NCBI RefSeq assembly: GCF_024323335.1
Contig: NC_066579.1
Span: 238,685,475-238,749,474, forward strand
Length of the DNA: 64,000 nt
Source: Lathyrus oleraceus
Lineage: Eukaryota > Streptophyta > Magnoliopsida > Fabales > Fabaceae
Direction of reading: 5' to 3'
The translations under genes and the position numbers were made by a program. The notes beneath the pieces were generated by a model. It was given only the letters and a program-made list of their open reading frames with translations, was not told the origin of the DNA and did not search any database. Position 1 is the first letter of the stretch. Every line of letters begins with the position of its first letter. Shown here in pieces: positions 11,038 through 25,038 of the stretch.

Positions 11038-14000
11038 CTATAAGGTCTCAGAGAGACATATTCCCAATTTGCCCCTTAAATTTTCAAACTGAGTAGCATC
11101 CAGAGCCTTTATAAATATGTCAGCCAGTTGCAGTTCAGTGGCTACATGTTCCAAAGTAATCACCTTGTCTTCCACCAGATCTCTGATGAAGTGATGTCTA
11201 ATGTCAATATGTTTGGTCCTGCTGTGTTGGATGGGATTCTTGGAAATATTAATGGCACTGAGATTATCACAGAATAATGTCATGACATTTTGAGTGACAT
11301 TGTACTCAGTGAGCATCTGTTTCATCCACACCAGTTGGGAACAACTGCTTCTAGCAGCTATGTATTCAGCCTTTGCAGTGGACAGGGATACACAGTTCTA
11401 CTTCTTGCTGAACCAAGATATGAGATTGTCTCCCAAGAAGAAACATCCTCCTGATGTGCTATTTCTGTCATCAGCACTTCCAACCCAGTCAGCATCACAG
11501 TACCCAGATAGGACAGGCTCAGACCCATGTGAGTACAGCATCCCTTAGTCACAAGTCCCATTGATGTACTTGAGAATCCTTTTGACTTGATTCAAGTGGC
11601 TCACCTTAGGCTCTGCTTGGTATCTAGCACACACTCCAACTGCATAAGAAATGTCAGGTCTACTTGCAGTTAGATATAGTAGACTGCCTATCATGCTTCT
11701 ATACAAGCATTGATCAACACTAGGCCCTCCATCATCTTTGGTTAACTTCAGATGAGTAGGAGCAGGAGTCCTTTTGTGCCTAGCATTATCCATACCAAAC
11801 TTCTTAATGATGTTTTTGGCATACTTGCTTTGGGAGAGAAACATAGAGTCCTCCATTTGGTTGACTTGCATTCCAAGAAAGTAGGTTAGTTCCCCAACCA
11901 GACTCATTTCAAACTCAGATTGCATCTGTTGAACAAAATGTGTTACCATTTGTTCTGACATACCACCAAAGACTATATCATCCACATAGATTTGAGCAAT
12001 CATGATTTTGCCGTCTTCATCCTTCACAAACAAGGTTTTATCTATTCCACCTTTTCTGTAACCATTTGAGGTCAGAAATTCGGTCAACCTTTCATACCAT
12101 GCTCTAGGTGCTTGTTTAAACCCATACAAGGCTTTCCTCAACTTGTATAGATGCTTAGGTTGGTTAGGATCACAGAACCCTTTAGGTTGTTCCACATAGA
12201 CTTCTTCATTCAAGTAGCCATTCAAGAATGCACTCTTCACATCCATTTGGAATAGTTTAAACTTCAGAATGCATGCTACCCCTAACAACAATCTGATGGA
12301 CTCAAGCCTAGCCACATGAGCAAATGTCTCATCAAAATCCACCCCTTCAACTTGAGTGTATCCTTGAGCTACTAGTCTTGCTTTATTCCTAGTAATTACT
12401 CCTTTCTCATCAGATTTGTTTTTGTAGATCCACTTGGTACCAATGATGTTGGTCCCTTCAGGTCTTGGAACTAGCTCCCATACTTCATTCCTTTTGAACT
12501 GCTCAAGTTCCTCTTGCATGGCATTGATCCAGTATTCGTCAGTCAGGGCTTCTTTCACATTCTTTGGTTCAACCTTGGATACAAAACAGGAATTTGAGCT
12601 TATTCCCCGTGACCCGGTAGTCACACCACTATTAGGATCCCTTATGATAAGATCCTTAGGGTGGTCTTTCTGAATTCTGATAGATGGCATTTTGGTGGTT
12701 GCATCTACTTCACATTCAGGAGGAAGTACCTGTACTTCTTCAGACTTGACTGGAATGTCAGTTGAACTGTCAAGGAATGTTTCAACATCCTCTACGACAT
12801 CGATCCCTTCCTCTTTATCCTCCACAATAACATTTATGGATTCCATCAGGACATTGGTCCTGTAGTTGAACACTCTGTAGGCTCTGCTGTTAGTGGAGTA
12901 TCCTAGAAATATACCCTCATCACTTTTGGGATCCAACTTCCTTCTCTGTTCATGATCTGTGAGAATGTAGCATTTACTTCCAAAGATATGAAAGTACTTC
13001 ACTATGGGTTTTCTGCCTTTCCATATTTCATATAGAGTGGAGGAGGTTCCTTTTCTCAAGGTAACTCTGTTGTGAACATAGCACGCGGTATTCATTGCTT
13101 CAGCCCAAAAGTGCATGGGGAGCTTCTTTGCATGAATCATTGCTCTGGCAGATTCTTGAATAGTTCTATTTTTTCTTTCAACTATCCCATTCTGCTGGGG
13201 AGTTATAGGGGAGGAGAACTCATGACTTATTCCTTCAGACGAGCAAAACTCATCAAACTTGGAATTCTTGAACTCCGTACCATGATCACTCCTAATCCGG
13301 ACCACACAACTGCCCTTTTCCCTTTGAAGTCTTATGCACAGGTCTTTGAAGACATCAAATGTATCTGACTTCTCTCTGATGAAGCTTATCCACGTGTATC
13401 TGGAATGGTCATCAACCACCACGTAGGCATATCTCTTCCCACCAAGACTTTTAACCTGCATAGGTCCCATTAAGTCCATGTGCAACAGTTCCAGAACTCT
13501 GGAAGTTGTAGGATGTCCCAGCTTCGGATGTGACATCTTGGTTTGCTTGCCCACCTGGCATTCTCCACAGACTCTTCCTTCATCAATAAGCAGCTTTGGA
13601 ATTCCTCTGACTGCTTCCTTGGATATAATCTTCTTCATTCCCCGTAAGTGGAGATGTCCAAGACGTCTATGCCACAACTTCACCTCCTGTTCTTCCTTGG
13701 CTGAGGAGCATATTATGGAAAAGTTAGAGACTTTAGGTTCCCACAGATAACAATTATCTTTGGACCTGGTTCCTCTCATAACTTCCTGATTGTCACCATT
13801 TGTCACAATGCATAGCTCCTTAGTAAACTGAACATGGAACCCTTGATCACACAGCTGGCTTATGCTGATGAGGTTTGCAGTTAGTCCTCTTACTAACAGC
13901 ACATTATTCAGTTTTGGAACTCCAGAGCAGTCCAGATTACCCACACCTTTTATTTTTCCTTTGGCACCATCACCAAAGGTCACATAGCTGGTAGTGTGAG

Positions 14001-15734
14001 GTTGAATATCCACCAGTAGATTTTCATACCAGTCATATGTCTTGAGCATCCACTATCAAAGTACCAGTCTTCTCTGGTAGAAGCCCTTAGAGCTGTGTGT
14101 GCTAACCTAGCATACCATTGTTGCTTCTTGATGGGAACATAGCGCTTATATGCCTTATGCTTAGGCCTGACATGCGAGGCTTGGTTAGGGAAACCATGAA
14201 GCCAGTAGCAGAAGGCTTTTATATGTCCAAGCCTACCACAGTGGTGACACCTCCACTCCTGGTACTTCCTCTTCTGATGATTGTTCATCCTAGTTCCCCG
14301 ATGTTGAGACATTGGCTTTGACTTCCGCTTGAACTTCTGAACTTTAGCCTTTGGGCGTTTGTGTTCAGCTGAGGATCTTTTCCCAAATCCTAGGCCAGAT
14401 TTGGTTCCAGACTTCTGTCCCACCTTTAGAATCTCTTCCAAAGTGTCAGTTCCCTTGTTCATCATTCTGATGGATTTAGTCATCTGATTCAGCTTGGAGG
14501 TCAGCAAGGCTATCTCACCATTTAGACCCTCTATGGCTATCAGATGCTTCTGTCTCTCATCTTCCAGTTGCTTGATGAGTTTCTTCTGCTTTTCTCCTTG
14601 TACACGGACTTCTGCACTGGTGGTACACAGCTTCTTATATGCTGCAGCAAGTTCATCAAAGGTCAGTTCATCTGCACTTGAGTCATCATCAGAGGCACAA
14701 ACACTGGTTAGTGCAGTGACATGTTTGGCAGATTCTCCTTCAGATTCACTTTCAGAATCTCCTTCAGACCATGTGATAGTTAGCCCCTTCTTTTGCATCT
14801 TGAGATAAGTAGGACATTCAGCTCTGACGTGTCCATACCCTTCACAACCATGACACTGGATTCCCTTGCCTTGGTTGAACTTTTCTTCATAAGTTGATCT
14901 TTTCCTGATGTCAGACGGGATGTTCTTGACATTAGGTTTCCCTCTTTGATCAATCTTCTTCACGAACTTGTTGAACTGTCTCCCAAGCATGGCTAAGGCT
15001 TCTGATATACTTTCATCACCTTCAGTATATCCTGCTTCTGACTCTTCTTCAGCATTAGATACAAAAGCTACGCTTTTGTTCTTCTTTTCAGCATTCTCAC
15101 ACAAGCCCATTTCAAAGGTTTAGAGAGAACCAATGAGCTCATCCACCTTCATATTGCAGATGTCCTGCGCCTCCTCTATGGCTGTGACCTTCATAGCAAA
15201 TCTCTTAGGCAAGGACCTGAGAATCTTTCTTACAAGTTTCTCTTCAGCCATTTTCTCACCTAGTCCACCAGAGGTGTTTGCAATTTCAAGAATATTCATG
15301 TGAAAGTCATGAATAGTCTTATCCTCTTTCATCCTCAGATTTTCAAACTTGGTGGTCAGCATCTGAAGTTTGGACATCTTCACCTTGGAAGTACCTTCAT
15401 GAGTTACCTTGAGGGTATCCCAAACTTCCTTAGCTAGTTCACAGTGGTGCACCAGCCTGAAGATATTCTTACTGATTCCATTGAACAATGCATTCAAGGC
15501 CTTGGAATTTCCAAGAGCTAATGCCTCTTGCTCCTTGTCCCACTCTTCTTCAGGAATCTGCACACTGACTCCATCTTCACCTGTCTTCGTTGGATGTTCC
15601 CATCCTTTGTTGACAGCTCTCCAGACTTTGCTATCTAGAGACCTTAAGAAGGCTATCATACGAGGCTTCCAGTCATCATAATTAGAGCCATCCAACATGG
15701 GTGGTCTATTTGAGTGTCCTATATCCTTGTCCAT
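11038..15734 (-). pseudogene. Copia gag-pol, copy B, hybrid of A-like and C-like halves
   Basis: Gag starts at 15734 and has the same stop as copy A (15117-15119). A 1-bp loss in a T run near 14023 shifts the frame just after the protease motif. The 834-codon frame 14049-11545 carries integrase and RT with YVDD, and ends at a TAA. A further TAG lies near 11397, before RNase H (11331-11038; CDNLSAINI, then ADIFIKAL where ADIFTKAL is usual). Between LTR and about 14890 its diagnostic bases match A; from about 14570 leftward they match C. No functional polyprotein can be made. Confidence 0.9.
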
Positions 15735-15804
15735 GGTACTAGAAAGTAACTTCCCTAGATCTCACCCAGAAATACACAGGCAGGGTGCCTGCTCTGATGC
15801 CAAT

Positions 15805-17277
15805 TGAAATTCTAGTTATCAGACTTTAGATGTCACACGGGTTGTTATGACATCCAATTCTGCACAGACAAGAATTATGCAGAACTTAACAGTAAGTGCT
15901 GTAAATAACACAAGTAAATGTTTACCCAGTTCAGTCCAACATGACCTACATCTGGGGGCTACCAAGCCAGGGAGGAAATCCACTATCAGTAGTATTAATT
16001 CAAAGCTAAACTCACTCGTTTACAACTTGTCACTTAATCCCTACCCAATGCAATTTCAATCTTACTCTAAGATCAGAGTTCCTACTCACTCCCCCTCAAT
16101 CACCTCAGTGATTACTACCTTTAATCAATATTAAAGACAACTTTGAAGTCACACTTCAAACAACTCTTGATTGTGCTTAACAACTTTAATCAAGATACAC
16201 AGCACTCACACTTAAAAGCTTTGAGCGACACAACACTTACAGCTCAATGAACACCCTATGCCAAAGCAATCATCTACTTGATAATGGCTTGGCTTACAAG
16301 ATATGTCTAATACAAGACTCACAAAAATACAGCAGTGAAGTATGATGGACACACTAAATCTTCACGCCTCAAAATCCCCAGTTCTGAATGAAGGAACGAC
16401 TTCCTTTTATATTGCAGTACTTGGGCCTTTGCACTTGTATTCTCCTGAATTTAAGGTCACGCGAGTTCCCCTAAATTCCACATCTAGGTTACTAACAAAT
16501 AGGTTATTTGTTAGGTTCATTAAATGTAGCTTGGTTGTTAATTTCCTGGATTTTCTCTCAGTTGTTGAATCCTTGAAGAATAGCCTGAGAAAAAGCTGAA
16601 ACAGAAAACTGAACAACCTACAATATAGCATATGCTGTCAGGAATGAATGTCACGACATTCAACTTGACATCAAGGATCATATGCTAAGTCTGCTTTTCC
16701 AGAAAACAGACTGTACAATTTTGCTGACCTGTACATGACCAAAATGACCATACTACAGTAACAGCTTACATTAATAAATATCAAAGTATCCAATTTGACA
16801 TTTACACATTTGGCCTTAAGTTAGTTCTGTTATCCTCTTGAAGAATAGACTAAGAAACATACTGAAGTGTAGCAGAACACCACTCTGTCTATTGTTCAGT
16901 ATATGCTGTCAATGATGAATGTCATAACATCCAGTTTGACATTCAGTCAGTAGGCCTTATGCCAGGTCTGGTATTTCCTTGATAACCAGACTGCAAATGA
17001 ATACTGAGCTCTAACAGAACACCAACTGTTCTATTCCTCAGTATCTGCTGACAGGGATGAATGTCACAACATCCAGTTTGACATTCAATAAATCCTGTAT
17101 TAGCCAATCCTGCAGTAACTACTCAAGTGTGTCATGACATCAGTCAAGACATCAGAGTACAGTTAGATATTCTAACCTACAATGCAGTTACACATACACA
17201 CCATGTCATGACATCAGTCAAGACATTAGAATCCAGCTAGTGTTTTACCATATAATGCAGCCAATTAAACACCTACA
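15805..17277 (-). repeat. LTR between copies B and C
   Basis: 1473 bp, offset by exactly 6937 from the first LTR and with the same sequence where compared, including the TATA box at 16403-16411. Confidence 0.9.
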
Positions 17278-17974
17278 AACTCCCCATTTGGCAAATTTTT
17301 GGCTAAAACACTTTGATCCCCATAACAGAGTTCATAGCAGCGGAATCACACATCTAGCAGGAATTTGAACTAGCTAATACACTCAGAGTGGCAGCACACT
17401 CACACACATGGAAGTTAAATAAAAACTTCATAAAACAGCACACAGACAGAAGTTAAATAAAAACTTCTAATTGCAGCACACAGATAGAAGTTAATTACAA
17501 ACTTCATCACACATCAGCTGCAGGGGAAGGAATCTTCGAATCTGTCATGAAAGTCTGTTGTAACAGACCAATCTGTTGTCTGGGGTATCACTTGTTACTC
17601 CCCCTTTTTGCCAAAAATGTTGCCAAAGCCAACAACATAAACAGAAAAAATGACAGACTTACAGACTTGGTTTTACTTCACAGTTTCAACCAAGTTAGCA
17701 CCCACTTGATCTTGCTTCACAGCTTTGATCAAGAAATCACCCACTTTTGCTTTACTGTAGGTACAGGCATATCAGATGCCATGACTTTGTTTCTGACATC
17801 CAGAACCACTCCTGCATGAACAACATCCTTGAATTCCTGCAAGTGCATAGGCCTTCTCACGTTAGGATGTCTCCTTACCCTCTTGTTGCCACACTTGTTG
17901 CAAGTGGTATAGCTATGATCTGTTGACCAATCAGAACATAGTTCCAATAAATACATTCCAAACATCATTGGTTG
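17278..17974 (-). other. 3' region of copy C: leaky-stop extension, 3' untranslated region, polypurine tract
   Basis: This repeats 10341-11037 with no difference noticed: purine tract beside the LTR, second purine tract upstream, and the short ORF at 17729-17968 that continues the pol frame after TAG CAA CCA. Confidence 0.75.
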
Positions 17975-20900
17975 CTATAAGGTCTCAGAGAGACATATTC
18001 CCAATTTGCCCCTTAAATTTTCAAACTGAGTAGCATCCAGAGCCTTTATAAATATGTCAGCCAGTTGCAGTTCAGTGGCTACATGTTCCAAAGTAATCAC
18101 CTTGTCTTCCACCAGATCTCTGATGAAGTGATGTCTAATGTCAATATGTTTGGTCCTGCTGTGTTGGATGGGATTCTTGGAAATATTAATGGCACTGAGA
18201 TTATCACAGAATAATGTCATGACATTTTGAGTGACATTGTACTCAGTGAGCATCTGTTTCATCCACACCAGTTGGGAACAACTGCTTCTAGCAGCTATGT
18301 ATTCAGCCTTTGCAGTGGACAGGGATACACAGTTCTACTTCTTGCTGAACCAAGATATGAGATTGTCTCCCAAGAAGAAACATCCTCCTGATGTGCTATT
18401 TCTGTCATCAGCACTTCCAACCCAGTCAGCATCACAGTACCCAGATAGGACAGGCTCAGACCCATGTGAGTACAGCATCCCTTAGTCACAAGTCCCATTG
18501 ATGTACTTGAGAATCCTTTTGACTTGATTCAAGTGGCTCACCTTAGGCTCTGCTTGGTATCTAGCACACACTCCAACTGCATAAGAAATGTCAGGTCTAC
18601 TTGCAGTTAGATATAGTAGACTGCCTATCATGCTTCTATACAAGCATTGATCAACACTAGGCCCTCCATCATCTTTGGTTAACTTCAGATGAGTAGGAGC
18701 AGGAGTCCTTTTGTGCCTAGCATTATCCATACCAAACTTCTTAATGATGTTTTTGGCATACTTGCTTTGGGAGAGAAACATAGAGTCCTCCATTTGGTTG
18801 ACTTGCATTCCAAGAAAGTAGGTTAGTTCCCCAACCAGACTCATTTCAAACTCAGATTGCATCTGTTGAACAAAATGTGTTACCATTTGTTCTGACATAC
18901 CACCAAAGACTATATCATCCACATAGATTTGAGCAATCATGATTTTGCCGTCTTCATCCTTCACAAACAAGGTTTTATCTATTCCACCTTTTCTGTAACC
19001 ATTTGAGGTCAGAAATTCGGTCAACCTTTCATACCATGCTCTAGGTGCTTGTTTAAACCCATACAAGGCTTTCCTCAACTTGTATAGATGCTTAGGTTGG
19101 TTAGGATCACAGAACCCTTTAGGTTGTTCCACATAGACTTCTTCATTCAAGTAGCCATTCAAGAATGCACTCTTCACATCCATTTGGAATAGTTTAAACT
19201 TCAGAATGCATGCTACCCCTAACAACAATCTGATGGACTCAAGCCTAGCCACATGAGCAAATGTCTCATCAAAATCCACCCCTTCAACTTGAGTGTATCC
19301 TTGAGCTACTAGTCTTGCTTTATTCCTAGTAATTACTCCTTTCTCATCAGATTTGTTTTTGTAGATCCACTTGGTACCAATGATGTTGGTCCCTTCAGGT
19401 CTTGGAACTAGCTCCCATACTTCATTCCTTTTGAACTGCTCAAGTTCCTCTTGCATGGCATTGATCCAGTATTCGTCAGTCAGGGCTTCTTTCACATTCT
19501 TTGGTTCAACCTTGGATACAAAACAGGAATTTGAGCTTATTCCCCGTGACCCGGTAGTCACACCACTATTAGGATCCCTTATGATAAGATCCTTAGGGTG
19601 GTCTTTCTGAATTCTGATAGATGGCATTTTGGTGGTTGCATCTACTTCACATTCAGGAGGAAGTACCTGTACTTCTTCAGACTTGACTGGAATGTCAGTT
19701 GAACTGTCAAGGAATGTTTCAACATCCTCTACGACATCGATCCCTTCCTCTTTATCCTCCACAATAACATTTATGGATTCCATCAGGACATTGGTCCTGT
19801 AGTTGAACACTCTGTAGGCTCTGCTGTTAGTGGAGTATCCTAGAAATATACCCTCATCACTTTTGGGATCCAACTTCCTTCTCTGTTCATGATCTGTGAG
19901 AATGTAGCATTTACTTCCAAAGATATGAAAGTACTTCACTATGGGTTTTCTGCCTTTCCATATTTCATATAGAGTGGAGGAGGTTCCTTTTCTCAAGGTA
20001 ACTCTGTTGTGAACATAGCACGCGGTATTCATTGCTTCAGCCCAAAAGTGCATGGGGAGCTTCTTTGCATGAATCATTGCTCTGGCAGATTCTTGAATAG
20101 TTCTATTTTTTCTTTCAACTATCCCATTCTGCTGGGGAGTTATAGGGGAGGAGAACTCATGACTTATTCCTTCAGACGAGCAAAACTCATCAAACTTGGA
20201 ATTCTTGAACTCCGTACCATGATCACTCCTAATCCGGACCACACAACTGCCCTTTTCCCTTTGAAGTCTTATGCACAGGTCTTTGAAGACATCAAATGTA
20301 TCTGACTTCTCTCTGATGAAGCTTATCCACGTGTATCTGGAATGGTCATCAACCACCACGTAGGCATATCTCTTCCCACCAAGACTTTTAACCTGCATAG
20401 GTCCCATTAAGTCCATGTGCAACAGTTCCAGAACTCTGGAAGTTGTAGGATGTCCCAGCTTCGGATGTGACATCTTGGTTTGCTTGCCCACCTGGCATTC
20501 TCCACAGACTCTTCCTTCATCAATAAGCAGCTTTGGAATTCCTCTGACTGCTTCCTTGGATATAATCTTCTTCATTCCCCGTAAGTGGAGATGTCCAAGA
20601 CGTCTATGCCACAACTTCACCTCCTGTTCTTCCTTGGCTGAGGAGCATATTATGGAAAAGTTAGAGACTTTAGGTTCCCACAGATAACAATTATCTTTGG
20701 ACCTGGTTCCTCTCATAACTTCCTGATTGTCACCATTTGTCACAATGCATAGCTCCTTAGTAAACTGAACATGGAACCCTTGATCACACAGCTGGCTTAT
20801 GCTGATGAGGTTTGCAGTTAGTCCTCTTACTAACAGCACATTATTCAGTTTTGGAACTCCAGAGCAGTCCAGATTACCCACACCTTTTATTTTTCCTTTG

Positions 20901-22672
20901 GCACCATCACCAAAGGTCACATAGCTGGTAGTGTGAGGTTGAATATCCACCAGTAGATTTTTCATACCAGTCATATGTCTTGAGCATCCACTATCAAAGT
21001 ACCAGTCTTCTCTGGTAGAAGCCCTTAGAGCTGTGTGTGCTAACCTAGCATACCATTGTTGCTTCTTGATGGGAACATAGCGCTTATATGCCTTATGCTT
21101 AGGCCTGACATGCGAGGCTTGGTTAGGGAAACCATGAAGCCAGTAGCAGAAGGCTTTTATATGTCCAAGCCTACCACAGTGGTGACACCTCCACTCCTGG
21201 TACTTCCTCTTCTGATGATTGTTCATCCTAGTTCCCCGATGTTGAGACATTGGCTTTGACTTCCGCTTGAACTTCTGAACTTTAGCCTTTGGGCGTTTGT
21301 GTTCAGCTGAGGATCTTTTCCCAAATCCTAGGCCAGATTTGGTTCCAGACTTCTGTCCCACCTTTAGAATCTCTTCCAAAGTGTCAGTTCCCTTGTTCAT
21401 CATTCTGATGGATTTAGTCATCTGATTCAGCTTGGAGGTCAGCAAGGCTATCTCACCATTTAGACCCTCTATGGCTATCAGATGCTTCTGTCTCTCATCT
21501 TCCAGTTGCTTGATGAGTTTCTTCTGCTTTTCTCCTTGTACACGGACTTCTGCACTGGTGGTACACAGCTTCTTATATGCTGCAGCAAGTTCATCAAAGG
21601 TCAGTTCATCTGCACTTGAGTCATCATCAGAGGCACAAACACTGGTTAGTGCAGTGACATGTTTGGCAGATTCTCCTTCAGATTCACTTTCAGAATCTCC
21701 TTCAGACCATGTGATAGTTAGCCCCTTCTTTTGCATCTTGAGATAAGTAGGACATTCAGCTCTGACGTGTCCATACCCTTCACAACCATGACACTGGATT
21801 CCCTTGCCTTGGTTGAACTTTTCTTCAGAAGTTGATCTTTTCCTGATGTCAGACGAGATGTTCTTGACATTAGGTCTCCCTCTTTGATCAATCTTCTTCA
21901 CGAACTTGTTGAACTGTCTCCCAAGCATGGCTAAGGCTTCTGATATACTTTCATCACCTTCAGTATATCCTGCTTCTGACTCTTCTTCAGCATTAGATAC
22001 AAAAGCTACGCTTTTGTTCTTCTTTTCAGCATTCTCACACAAGCCCATTTCAAAGGTTTGGAGAGAACCAATGAGCTCATCCACCTTCATATTGCAGATG
22101 TCATGCGCCTCCTCTATGGCTGTGACCTTCATAGCAAATCTCTTAGGCAAGGACCTGAGAATCTTTCTTACAAGTTTCTCTTCAGCCATTTTCTCACCTA
22201 GTCCACCAGAGGTGTTTGCAATTTCAAGAATATTCATGTGAAATTCATGAATAGTCTCATCCTCTTTCATCCTCAGATTTTCAAACTTGGTGGTCAGCAT
22301 CTGAAGTTTGGACATCTTCACCTTGGAAGTACCTTCATGAGTTACCTTGAGGGTATCCCAAACTTCCTTAGCTAGTTCACAGTGGTGCACCAGCCTGAAG
22401 ATGTTCTTACTGATTCCATTGAACAATGCATTCAAGGCCTTGGAATTTCCAAGAGCTAATGCCTCTTGCTCCTTGTCCCACTCTTCTTCAGGAATCTGCA
22501 CACTGACTCCATCTTCACCTGTCTTCGTTGGATGTTCCCATCCTTTGTTGACAGCTCTCCAGACTTTGCTATCTAGAGACCTTAAGAAGGCTATCATACG
22601 AGGCTTCCAGTCATCATAATTAGAGCCATCCAACATGGGTGGTCTATTTGAGTGTCCTATATCCTTGTCCAT
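17975..22672 (-). pseudogene. Copia gag-pol, copy C, the best-preserved copy
   Basis: One open frame of 1396 codons runs from 22672 to 18482: gag (1 to about 330; knuckle about residue 294), second knuckle about 496, protease DSG about 560, integrase with HRRLGH and the DDE core, and RT with YVDD near 1250. Family members encode gag-pol as one frame, as here. It is still broken: a TAA at 18482-18484 cuts off the end of RT/RNase H, a TAG near 18334 replaces a likely Gln codon, and RNase H reopens at 18268-17975. Both stops are shared with B. The gag stop of A and B is absent. Confidence 0.9.
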
Positions 22673-22742
22673 GGTACTAGAAAGTAACTTCCCTAGATCT
22701 CACCCATAAATACATAGGCAGGGTGCCTGCTCTGATGCCAAT

Positions 22743-23810
22743 TGAAATTCTAGTTATCAGACTTTAGATGTCACACGGGTTGTTATGACATCCAATTCTG
22801 CACAGACAAGAATTATGCAGAACTTAACAGTAAGTGCTGTAAATAACACAAGTAATTGTTTACCCAGTTCAGTCCAACATGACCTACATCTGGGGGCTAC
22901 CAAGCCAGGGAGGAAATCCACTATCAGTAGTATTAATTCAAAGCTAAACTCACCCGTTTACAACTTGTCACTTAATCCCTACCCAATGCAATTTCAATCT
23001 TACTCTAATTCCACATCTAGGTTACTAACAAATAGGCTATTTGTTAGGTTCATTAAATGTAGCTTGGTTGTTAATTTCCTGGATTTTCTCTCAGCTGTTG
23101 AATCCCTGAAGAATAGCCTGAGAAAAAGCTGAAACAGAAAACTGAACAACCTACAATATAACATATGCTGTCAGGAATGAATGTCACGACATTCAGCTTG
23201 ACATCAAGGATCATATGCTAAGTCTGTTTTTCCAGAAAACAGACTGTACAATTTTGCTGACCTGTACATGACCAAAATGACCATACTACAGTAACAACTT
23301 ACATTAATAAATATCAAAGTATCCAATTTGACATTTACACATTTGGCCTTAAGTTAGTTATGTTATCCTCTTGAAGAATAGACTAAGAAACATACTGAAG
23401 TGTAGCAGAACACCACTCTGTCTATTGTTCAGTATATGCTGTCAATGATGAATGTCATAACATCCAGTTTGACATTCAGTCAGTAGGCCTTATGCCAGGT
23501 CTGGTATTTCCTTGATAACCAGACTGCAAATGAATACTGAGCTCTAACAGAACACCAACTGTTCTATTCCTCAGTATCTGCTGACAGGGATGAATGTCAC
23601 AACATCCAGTTTGACATTCAATAAATCCTGTATTAGCCAATCCTGCAGTAACTACTCAAGTGTGTCATGACATCAGTCAAGACATCAGAGTACAGTTAGA
23701 TATTCTAACCTACAATGCAGTTACACATACACACCATGTCATGACATCAGTCAAGACATTAGAATCCAGCTAGTGTTTTACCATATAATGCAGCCAATTA
23801 AACACCTACA
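22743..23810 (-). repeat. LTR right of copy C, internally deleted
   Basis: It is 1068 bp, lacking 405 bp that correspond to 9134-9538 of the first LTR. The junction is at 23008/23009. Both deletion edges carry CTAA. The deletion removes the TATA box. Confidence 0.9.
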
Positions 23811-24014
23811 AACTCCCCATTTGGCAAATTTTTGGCTAAAACACTTTGATCCCCATAACAGAGTTCATAGCAGCGGAATCACACATCTAGCAGGAATTCG
23901 AACTAGCTAATACACTCAGAGTGGCAGCACACTCACACACATGGAAGTTAAATAAAAACTTCACAAAACAGCACACAGACAGAAGTTAAATAAAAACTTC
24001 TAATTGCAGCACAC
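23811..24014 (-). other. 3' end of copy D, left part
   Basis: The polypurine tract and start of the 3' untranslated region of a fourth copy. It continues at 43472 beyond the Ty3 insertion and is similar but not identical to B and C. Confidence 0.8.
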
Positions 24015-25038
24015 TGTAGCACCTCAAATTTGCACCTATCATTGTACATACATTCTCATATTAGGTCATAGCATAACATGGTCCACTGCATAGCATTGCA
24101 TTGTCCCTTTTGCTCAAGTGCAAGATTATCAGGAGAATTAGGTCAAACTGATCAGGAGATCAGTCAACCAAGCAAGCAAGCACAATTTCCAAGGAGCCAA
24201 GGCCCTAGGGTTGGTCCAACATGTTCACATGACTTGGGGATCCATTTGAAGTGTTTAGGTCAAAGATTGGATGTTCAGAGGTCATCAGTCAATGCACAGT
24301 CAGTCAGAAACCCTAAAAAAGTCAAACTTGGTCAACTGTGACTGATTTTATGGTTTTGATGGTGGGATTTGGTTTGAGAGAGCTTATTCATGTCCAAATA
24401 GGCCTCATATATCATGTCAAACATCATCATTGAAGAATTTGAAGCCAAATCAGAAATTTCCAAAAATAGAAACTGGACCTGTAATTTTAACTGCCAAAAA
24501 TGGAAACTTCTTGAGCCTAAACTTACATCATGATACAAGCTTCAAATGAATTTTTGCCCAACATTAAAGTTGAAGATCTTGTTCTCCCATTTCCAAAAAG
24601 TCCAAGAACTCTCAATTCCCATGTATGGTTGGCAAGATATGATCAATTCAATCTCAAAAATTTTTGAACTTCAAAAGGCCATATCTCTCAAACCATTTGG
24701 CCAAATTGGGTGGGGTTTTTTCCTACAAGTCACATTTGATCCCCTCTTTCCAAAAATGTCATCATCATGCACCAAAACATCACCATTCAAAATGGCCTTT
24801 TTGAACTTGCTTGAATTAATTTCAAGTGAGGTTGAAATTTGACTTTTCCAAATAATCATTTTTAATCATTTTGGCCAATTGGGAAAGTTCAGAAATGTTG
24901 TTTGGGACATGTTTGCAAGCCCAAATTCGTGCAGCACACACACCCCATGCCAACTTGGTGGAATTTTAGCAATTGATAAAATTGATTCATTTAAGCTAAT
25001 GGTGATTAACACTTACTAATGCAACCTTAAACAGCCAA

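Noticed and set aside
5496..22619. Many plus-strand frames of 65-115 codons across the copia copies
   Set aside because: They lie antisense to gag-pol, repeat with the 6937-bp period and show no domain; they are shadows of the minus-strand coding sequence.
4981..22742. The copia array as a pure assembly duplication
   Set aside because: Copies differ at ordered diagnostic sites, one has a private 405-bp LTR deletion and one a private frameshift; an artefact would not create this pattern, though A/B LTR identity still deserves long-read support.
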